A program made the translations under genes and the position numbers. 5,287 nucleotides of DNA from Acidobacteriota bacterium (lineage in GTDB: Bacteria > Acidobacteriota > Terriglobia > Acidiferrales > UBA7541): NCBI GenBank assembly GCA_016179005.1, contig JACOSF010000208.1, positions 1-5,287 on the forward strand. The letters run 5' to 3'. The notes under the pieces were generated by a model. That model had not been told where the DNA came from. It searched no databases and saw only the letters and a program-made list of their open reading frames with translations. Each line of letters starts with the position of its first letter. The first letter of the stretch is position 1. Positions 1-5,287 of this stretch are shown one piece after another.

Positions 1-361
1 CATGGCGGCGAGCTGGAGCGGCGTGCACAACCTGCTCTACCGCAAGTACTACATGGACGAGATTTACGATGCGCTGTTTGTGAACCGCACCAAGGACCTG
101 GCCAGCACGCTGGGCGCCTTCGACCGCACGGTGATTGACGGCATGGGCGTGGACGGCTCCGCATGGGTCACGCGCTTTTTCTCGCGCATCTCCATCTGGT
201 GGGACACGTGGATCGTAGATGGCCTGGTGAACCTATCCGGGCGCGTCGTGTGGATTTTCAGTTTTCCGGTGCGTCTGGCGCAGAACGGCCTGGTGCAGAG
301 CTACGCCCTGGTGATTGTTGTGGGAGTCTTGCTGATGTTCGGGTACTACCTGACGCGGTAA
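1..361 (+). CDS. nuoL: NADH-quinone oxidoreductase subunit L, C-terminal part (5' end outside window)
   Basis: This is the 3' end of the gene for the distal antiporter-like proton-pumping subunit of complex I in the inner membrane. The frame is open from the left edge to a TAA at 359-361, and the 119 visible codons are about a fifth of a usual NuoL of roughly 600 residues or more. The block KYYMDEIYDALFVN (visible residues 15-28) followed by DRTVIDGMGVDG (41-52) is typical of the NuoL C-terminal region. That region forms the long lateral helix lying along NuoM and NuoN. A final membrane helix covers about visible residues 101-117 (YALVIVVGVLLMFGYYL), preceded by a QNGLVQSYAL-type segment found in many NuoL proteins. 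The ATG at position 2 is simply an internal Met codon, because the lateral helix needs the upstream membrane domain. nuoM begins 16 bases downstream. The proton-channel residues lie outside the window. The identity is strengthened by nuoM and nuoN following in standard order. Confidence 0.95.
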   Translation, partial: MAASWSGVHNLLYRKYYMDEIYDALFVNRTKDLASTLGAFDRTVIDGMGVDGSAWVTRFFSRISIWWDTWIVDGLVNLSGRVVWIFSFPVRLAQNGLVQSYALVIVVGVLLMFGYYLTR

Positions 362-377
362 CTGTGAGGCGGAAGTG

Positions 378-2021
<1,644 letters not shown>

Positions 2022-2027
2022 ACACTG

Positions 2028-3497
2028 ATGCCCACCTGGGCCCAATTCATGGACGCTCTGTGGCAGGGGCTGCCGCTGATCAAGCCGCAGCTTCAGCTCA
2101 CCCTGTGGGGCATCGGCATCCTGCTGACAGATTTTTTTCTGGAGCAGCGGCACAAGTATTGGAACGCCATTGTGGCCCTGATCGGGGTCGCTTTCAGCGG
2201 CGTCGAGCTCTGGCGCTTGCGCGGGGTCGAAGCCACCGGATTCAACGGCTCGATACTGGTGGACTCGTTCTTCATTTACTTCGGGTTCCTTTTTCTTGCC
2301 GCCACGGCGCTGGTGATTCTCATTTCCGTCCGCTATCTCGAAATCGAGCACGAGCACCGCGGCGAGTATTACGCGCTCATGCTGTTCGCCACCGTGGGCA
2401 TGATGTTCATGGCCTCGGGCTACGATCTGATCACGCTGTTCATTTCTCTGGAGACGATGGCGCTCAGCTTCTACATCCTCGTCGGTTTCCTACGCCAGGA
2501 GCGCCGCTCCAACGAAGGCGCGCTGAAGTACCTGCTGCTCGGCGCCTTCAGTTCCGGCATCCTGGCTTACGGCTTTTCGATTCTCTATGGCCTCTCCGGC
2601 TCGACCAACCTCGGCGACATCGCCAACGCGCTGGCCATGCGCCCGCTGAACGACATTCTGGTCCTGCTGGCAATGGTCACCGTCTCCGCCGGACTCTTCT
2701 TCAAGATTGCTGCGGTGCCGTTCCACATGTGGGCGCCGGACGTGTACGAAGGCGCGCCGACTTCCATCACCGCGTACGTCAGCGTGGCCTCCAAGGCGGC
2801 GAGCTTCGCGCTGCTGATGCGGCTGTTCTTGGTGCCGTTCTGGCCGGTGCGCGCCAACTGGGAAATGTTGTTCGGCGCTGTCGCCCTGGCTACCATGACC
2901 GTCGGCAACTTTGCCGCGCTCACGCAGACCAACATCAAGCGCCTGCTGGCTTACTCTTCGATCGCCCACGTCGGTTATATCCTGCTGGGCATGGTCGCCA
3001 TGAACCAGACCGGGATGCAGGGCATGGCCTTCTACCTGTTCGCTTATGCCTTCATGACCATCGGCGCCTTCACCGTGGTCATTCTGCTGCGGCGCAAGGG
3101 CCTGATCGGCGACGAACTCGAAGACATGAACGGCCTGATCTACCGCAACCCCGGAGCGGCCATCCTGATGCTGATTTTCCTGCTTTCGCTGGCCGGCATT
3201 CCGCCCACCGCGGGCTTCATGGGCAAGTGGCTGATTTTCTGGGGACTCATCCAGACGGGGCACTACTACCTGGCCATTTTTGCCGCGCTCTACATCCTTC
3301 CGGCGGTGTACTACTATCTGCGTATCGTGGTGCACATGTGGATGACGGACGTGACCGACCCCGTGCGGCCCACCATCTCTCCGGCGCAGTGGGTGGCGCT
3401 GGCCGCGGCCGTGATTATCGTGCTCGGCGCGGGCCTGTACCCCGAGCCGTTCCTCAAACTGGCCACTTATTCCGTCATTCTCCCCCTGGCCCGTTGA
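2028..3497 (+). CDS. nuoN: NADH-quinone oxidoreductase subunit N
   Basis: This is the third antiporter-like subunit of complex I, next to the small membrane subunits near the quinone arm. Its 489 residues match the usual NuoN length (E. coli 485). The motif SLETMALSFYILVGF (140-154) carries E142, equivalent to the TM5 glutamate. GLFFKIAAVPFHMWAPDVYE (222-241) and the next residues GAPTSITAY carry K226. SKAASFALLMR (255-265) carries K256. GFMGKW (396-401) carries K400, the lysine that NuoN uses in TM12 where NuoL and NuoM have other charged residues; this is the best single mark separating it from NuoM. TNIKRLLAYSSIAHVGY (301-317) is the shared signature of the antiporter-like subunits. The ATG at 2028 is 6 bases after the nuoM stop, with the purine run GGAAGGGAAG at the end of nuoM serving as ribosome binding site. 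A TGA ends it at 3495-3497. It closes the visible nuo block and is followed 12 bases later by atpZ. Confidence 0.97.
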   Translation: MPTWAQFMDALWQGLPLIKPQLQLTLWGIGILLTDFFLEQRHKYWNAIVALIGVAFSGVELWRLRGVEATGFNGSILVDSFFIYFGFLFLAATALVILISVRYLEIEHEHRGEYYALMLFATVGMMFMASGYDLITLFISLETMALSFYILVGFLRQERRSNEGALKYLLLGAFSSGILAYGFSILYGLSGSTNLGDIANALAMRPLNDILVLLAMVTVSAGLFFKIAAVPFHMWAPDVYEGAPTSITAYVSVASKAASFALLMRLFLVPFWPVRANWEMLFGAVALATMTVGNFAALTQTNIKRLLAYSSIAHVGYILLGMVAMNQTGMQGMAFYLFAYAFMTIGAFTVVILLRRKGLIGDELEDMNGLIYRNPGAAILMLIFLLSLAGIPPTAGFMGKWLIFWGLIQTGHYYLAIFAALYILPAVYYYLRIVVHMWMTDVTDPVRPTISPAQWVALAAAVIIVLGAGLYPEPFLKLATYSVILPLAR

Positions 3498-3509
3498 GCT
3501 GGAGGCGCC

Positions 3510-3755
3510 ATGCCTTCTGAACCGCCGCGCAAACGAACCGGATTTTTCCTGCAAACGCTGGCCATGGCCATGGAGCTTCCATTCATTCTGGTGGCGGGTG
3601 TGGTGATTGGGGGCGGCGCAGGCTACTGGCTTGATTCCCGTTTCCACACGTCGCCGCTGCTGACCTTTGTGCTGGGGATTTTGGGATTCGGCGCGGGAGT
3701 GCGGGAAGTTATTCGCCGGATTCCCAAAGATGTAAACCAAAATGATGACCGATGA
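3510..3755 (+). CDS. atpZ: AtpZ-like small membrane protein of the ATP synthase cluster (AtpZ/AtpI family)
   Basis: This 81-residue protein has two predicted membrane helices (about 20-40 and 47-66), a basic N-terminus (RKR, 7-9) and a charged C-terminus. The glycine-rich first helix ends in GGGAGYWLD (34-42), followed by TSPLLTFVLGILGFGAG (47-63). This G-rich/LD/P/G pattern is the signature of the small protein often encoded at the head of atp operons (ATPase gene 1, AtpZ family). Work in Bacillus linked AtpZ together with AtpI to magnesium uptake and ATP synthase assembly or stability. Its exact role here is inferred from family and position. The ATG at 3510 follows GGAGG (3501-3505) with a rather short 4-base spacer. 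It overlaps atpI by 14 bases, so translation of the two is probably coupled. It is the first atp gene after nuoN. Confidence 0.85.
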   Translation: MPSEPPRKRTGFFLQTLAMAMELPFILVAGVVIGGGAGYWLDSRFHTSPLLTFVLGILGFGAGVREVIRRIPKDVNQNDDR

Positions 3756-4170
3756 AGCCTATTACCGCGCGGCCGAGCGCCGCGTGGAATTCTTCACGCT
3801 CGGCCTGGGAATGGGAGCGGGCCTGTTCCTTTTCTTCGCGCGAGGTTGGCCGGACGCAGCAGGGATTTTGACCGGCGCGGCGTTGGGCTGGGTGAACTAT
3901 CGCTGGCTCAAGCAAGGGATGAACATGATGGCCCGCGTCGCAGCCGAGCAGGCGGATGCTCCCGCTGTGCGCATTCCGAAAAGTACCTACGTCAAATTCT
4001 TCGGGCGCTACGCGTTGATAATCGCCGTCCTTTATGGTATTTTTTCAAATTCTTTGTTACCCGCTGCGGCAGTCATTGGCGGGCTATTCGCCCCGGTGGG
4101 GGCTGTTGTGGTGGAAACTTTGTACCAGCTGTTTACAGGCAGCAAGCGCGCGGATAACGAAGCGAAGTAG
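3742..4170 (+). CDS. atpI: ATP synthase accessory protein AtpI (ATP-synt_I family)
   Basis: This 142-residue protein has four likely membrane helices: about 17-33, 38-57, 84-102 and 105-131. The hairpin GILTGAALGWVNYRWLKQGM (41-60), with its glycines and the asparagine after them, is typical of the AtpI family. AtpI is not part of the finished enzyme. In studied bacteria it helps c-ring assembly, and with AtpZ it has been linked to magnesium transport. A hydrophilic loop (about 64-84) separates the two helical hairpins. The start is a double ATG (3742 and 3745) inside the end of atpZ. I see no clear ribosome binding site before it, so it is likely translated by coupling to atpZ; the second ATG is equally possible. 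Codons around residues 92-107 (TTG ATA ... TCA AAT TCT TTG TTA) are much more AT-rich than the rest of the window and coincide with a promoter-like sequence. The stop is TAG at 4168-4170, and atpB follows 48 bases later. Confidence 0.85.
   Translation: MMTDEAYYRAAERRVEFFTLGLGMGAGLFLFFARGWPDAAGILTGAALGWVNYRWLKQGMNMMARVAAEQADAPAVRIPKSTYVKFFGRYALIIAVLYGIFSNSLLPAAAVIGGLFAPVGAVVVETLYQLFTGSKRADNEAK
4015..4043 (+). promoter_or_regulatory. Candidate sigma-70-type promoter inside atpI, ahead of atpB
   Basis: TTGATA (4015-4020, five of six bases of the -35 consensus) is followed by exactly 17 bases and then TATTTT (4038-4043, four of six of the -10 consensus). A TG at 4035-4036 sits in the extended -10 position. 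It lies in a distinctly AT-rich patch (about 4030-4060) of an otherwise GC-rich gene, about 175 bases before the atpB start. In E. coli, weak internal promoters in atpI are known, which makes the location plausible. In this organism it is a prediction only. The AT-rich codons could instead just reflect hydrophobic residues. Confidence 0.35.
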
Positions 4171-4204
4171 CCGCCGGCAGCCTGCGAAGCGTACGCGAAC
4201 GATC

Positions 4205-4210
4205 GGAAAG
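4205..4210 (+). promoter_or_regulatory. Ribosome binding site of atpB
   Basis: The purine run GGAAAG stands 8 bases before the ATG at 4219. No competing in-frame start gives a better fit, and the N-terminus it sets (MEHHQLW) agrees with related a subunits as I recall them. Confidence 0.6.
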
Positions 4211-4218
4211 TGTGCTGA

Positions 4219-5028
4219 ATGGAACACCACCAACTCTGGATAACCCGCATCCTCAACCACTTCCTGGGCGGCCCGGTTACCGCTCTCCTCTCTGCGATTG
4301 GCATTCATGCGGAGGACCCCGCGGCGCCGATTCCAAACCACATCGCCATGGAGTTTGTGGTATTTGCGGTGGCCATTGTCTTCATTCTTTGGGCAAAGCG
4401 GCGTTTCTCCGTTGCCCGGCCCGGTGGAACGCAGCAATGTCTGGAGATGATTCTCACGAATCCCATGGGCGTCGGCGTCCGCGACCTCCTGGAGGATATG
4501 GTCGGACACGGATCGGAACGCTATCTGCCCATGCTCGGGAGCATCGGCATCTTCGTTTTGATGTGCAACCTGATTAGCATCGTGCCGGGCTTCGAATCGC
4601 CGACCGCCAACGCCACGGTTCCTCTGGGCTGCGCGTTCGCGGTTTTCCTCTACTACAACTGGTGCGGCGTGCGCAAACACGGCCCGCTGGGCTACGCGAA
4701 GCATTTCCTCGGACCGGTGTGGTGGTTGGCGTGGCTGATGCTGCCCATTGAGATCATCAGCAACCTGGCGCGCCTGCTCTCCCTGACCGTGCGTCTCTGG
4801 GTCAACATGGTGGTCAGTGAACTTCTCTACGTCCTCTTCATGGGCATGACGATTTCCGTGTTCCTGTTTGCCAAGGGAGCGACCGTGTTCGGCTACGGGC
4901 TGGCATGGGCTCCTCTGGTTCCCATCATTTTTATCGCCCTGCATATTTTCGTGGGGATTCTGCAAGCATTCGTGTTTACCCTGCTGCCGATCATTTACGT
5001 CAGCGGGGCTGTGGCGGAAGAACATTAA
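4219..5028 (+). CDS. atpB: F-type ATP synthase Fo subunit a
   Basis: Subunit a is the stator channel protein of Fo; it feeds protons to and from the rotating c-ring in the inner membrane. The product has 269 residues, near the family norm (E. coli 271). The essential arginine is R192 in LLSLTVRLWVNM (187-197), equivalent to E. coli R210, with N196 matching N214. E201 and H242 match the E. coli half-channel pair E219/H245, and Q249 in LQAFVF matches Q252. The C-terminus YVSGAVAEEH has the usual AEEH-type ending. GPVWWLAWLMLPIEIISNLA (165-184) is a well-conserved block that resembles Acidobacteriota sequences from memory. The N-terminal MEHHQLWITRILNHFLGGPV fits the family start. Compared with E. 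coli as I recall it, the spacing from the arginine to the glutamine is about 15 residues longer, placing extra sequence in the loop near 214-232. It lies between atpI and atpE, the standard order. Confidence 0.97.
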   Translation: MEHHQLWITRILNHFLGGPVTALLSAIGIHAEDPAAPIPNHIAMEFVVFAVAIVFILWAKRRFSVARPGGTQQCLEMILTNPMGVGVRDLLEDMVGHGSERYLPMLGSIGIFVLMCNLISIVPGFESPTANATVPLGCAFAVFLYYNWCGVRKHGPLGYAKHFLGPVWWLAWLMLPIEIISNLARLLSLTVRLWVNMVVSELLYVLFMGMTISVFLFAKGATVFGYGLAWAPLVPIIFIALHIFVGILQAFVFTLLPIIYVSGAVAEEH

Positions 5029-5122
5029 TCCGGCTTGATCGCTGTCCAATGTGAGCCCGGCCTGCACGACGGTTGACCGGGAACCACCTCCTGGCGGCTA
5101 TTTCATACAAAGGAGAAACACA
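5029..5122 (+). other. atpB-atpE intergenic leader
   Basis: At 94 bases this is the longest gap in the window and codes for nothing I can support. A possible GC stem pairs CCCGG (5056-5060) with CCGGG (5077-5081), and GGTT (5071-5074) can pair with AACC (5082-5085). Neither is followed by a T-run, so I do not call a terminator. CTCCT (5088-5092) is complementary to the atpE ribosome binding site. The last 20 bases are A-rich and likely unstructured, suited to efficient initiation at atpE. Its function as a translational leader is inference. Confidence 0.4.
5111..5115 (+). promoter_or_regulatory. Strong ribosome binding site of atpE
   Basis: AGGAG stands 7 bases before the ATG at 5123, within an A-rich stretch (ACAAAGGAGAAACACA). 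It is the best ribosome binding site in the window and fixes the atpE start. It fits the many copies of subunit c needed per enzyme. An upstream CTCCT at 5088-5092 is perfectly complementary and could pair with it weakly. Confidence 0.8.
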
Positions 5123-5287
5123 ATGAGAAAACATGCTCCGCTTCTGCTGGTGATGCTGGCAGCCTGCCTGCTCGCCCCTGCCGCGTTTGCGCAGGGAGGC
5201 GAACCCGCTCAGGCCGCCGGCACAAACTGGGTGGCCATCACCTCCGGCTTCGCCATGGCGATTGCCTCCGCAGGCTGCGGTTACGCG
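5123..5287 (+). CDS. atpE: F-type ATP synthase Fo subunit c, N-terminal part (3' end outside window)
   Basis: Subunit c forms the rotating ring of Fo. Only 55 codons are visible and the frame is open to the right edge. Residues 1-23 look like a cleavable signal peptide: a basic MRKH start, a hydrophobic core LLLVMLAACLLA, and an AFA/Q processing site. A short linker (24-35) follows, then the start of the first membrane helix from W36 (WVAITSGFAMAIASAGCGYA). This aligns with the glycine-rich first helix of c subunits, and the visible part of the helix-packing motif reads GCGYA, where GxGxG is usual. Many c subunits have no leader; leader-bearing ones occur in some bacteria, and I recall them in Acidobacteriota. 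The start is set by AGGAG at 5111-5115; the only other nearby option, GTG at 5231, has no such site. The ion-binding carboxylate in helix 2 is outside the window, so proton versus sodium use cannot be judged. The position after atpB supports the call. Confidence 0.88.
   Translation, partial: MRKHAPLLLVMLAACLLAPAAFAQGGEPAQAAGTNWVAITSGFAMAIASAGCGYA

Noticed and set aside
2060..3520. Plus-strand open frame of 486 codons overlapping nuoN in another frame
   Set aside because: The product is an Arg/His/Ala/Gly-rich shadow. nuoN in its own frame carries all the family motifs over its whole length.
3560..3573. Tandem GGCCATGGCCATGG
   Set aside because: It lies in the coding sequence of atpZ (LAMAME) and is explained by two Ala-Met codon pairs. 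It does not recur as a wider repeat.
2490..3740. Long open frame on the minus strand (416 codons) opposite nuoN and atpZ
   Set aside because: Same His/Gln/Arg-rich shadow composition. It crosses two certain plus-strand genes and has no credible domain.
4189..4196. Perfect 8-base palindrome GCGTACGC between atpI and atpB, as an operator
   Set aside because: Short self-complementary words of this kind are expected by chance in GC-rich DNA, and nothing around it extends the symmetry.
4084..5067. Minus-strand open frame (327 codons) opposite atpB
   Set aside because: Antisense shadow of atpB with no recognisable motif and low-complexity charged composition.
5056..5081. Terminator hairpin from CCCGG and CCGGG after atpB
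   Set aside because: Only five pairs with a 16-base loop and no following T-run. A terminator before atpE would also make little sense in this operon.
5073..5104. Promoter in the atpB-atpE gap: TTGACC and TATTTC
   Set aside because: The spacer is 20 bases, and only three -10 bases match. At the best spacing (17) the -10 region reads GGCTAT, which is poor.
5123..5167. Lipoprotein lipobox (LAAC, residues 12-15) in AtpE
   Set aside because: The hydrophobic core continues past the cysteine and ends in a good AFA/Q signal peptidase I site. A c subunit has no known need for lipidation. Kept only as an alternative reading.

Overview
The window is a compact, single-strand (+) stretch of core bioenergetic genes. 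It runs from the last part of NADH:quinone oxidoreductase (complex I) into the start of an F-type ATP synthase cluster. In order it holds the 3' end of nuoL, complete nuoM and nuoN, complete atpZ, atpI and atpB, and the 5' end of atpE, which runs off the right edge. The gaps are 16, 6, 12, -14 (overlap), 48 and 94 bases. No stretch over 300 bases lacks a gene. I see no tRNA, rRNA, mobile element, CRISPR array or convincing terminator.

Organism: the DNA is GC-rich, with G/C-ending codons dominating. The a subunit has the segment GPVWWLAWLMLPIEIISNLA followed by SLTVRL, and the c subunit has a signal-peptide-like leader. From memory these resemble Acidobacteriota proteins. This is an inference from recalled family sequences, not a search, and I hold it at moderate confidence.

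Bases 1-3497 hold nuoL (C-terminal lateral helix and last membrane helix), nuoM and nuoN. These are the antiporter-like proton-translocating subunits of the complex I membrane arm. The charged residues of the proton channels are visible in NuoM and NuoN. Bases 3510-5287 hold the start of the ATP synthase cluster: the small accessory membrane proteins AtpZ and AtpI, then the Fo a subunit with its essential arginine, then the c subunit with a strong ribosome binding site.

How they work together: complex I builds the proton-motive force from NADH oxidation, and the Fo sector spends it to make ATP. Here the two machines are encoded head to tail with only 12 bases between nuoN and atpZ. That leaves no room for a terminator plus promoter and suggests cotranscription. 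The regulatory signals I can point to are a promoter-like sequence inside atpI ahead of atpB/atpE, a coupled atpZ-atpI overlap, and a strong A-rich initiation region at atpE that fits the need for many c subunits per enzyme.

I do not find a new biological system here. The points worth a second look are the nuo-atp junction, the AT-rich promoter-like patch inside atpI, the leader and altered glycine motif of the c subunit, the extra residues in the a subunit, and the Pro/Ala-rich tail of NuoM.
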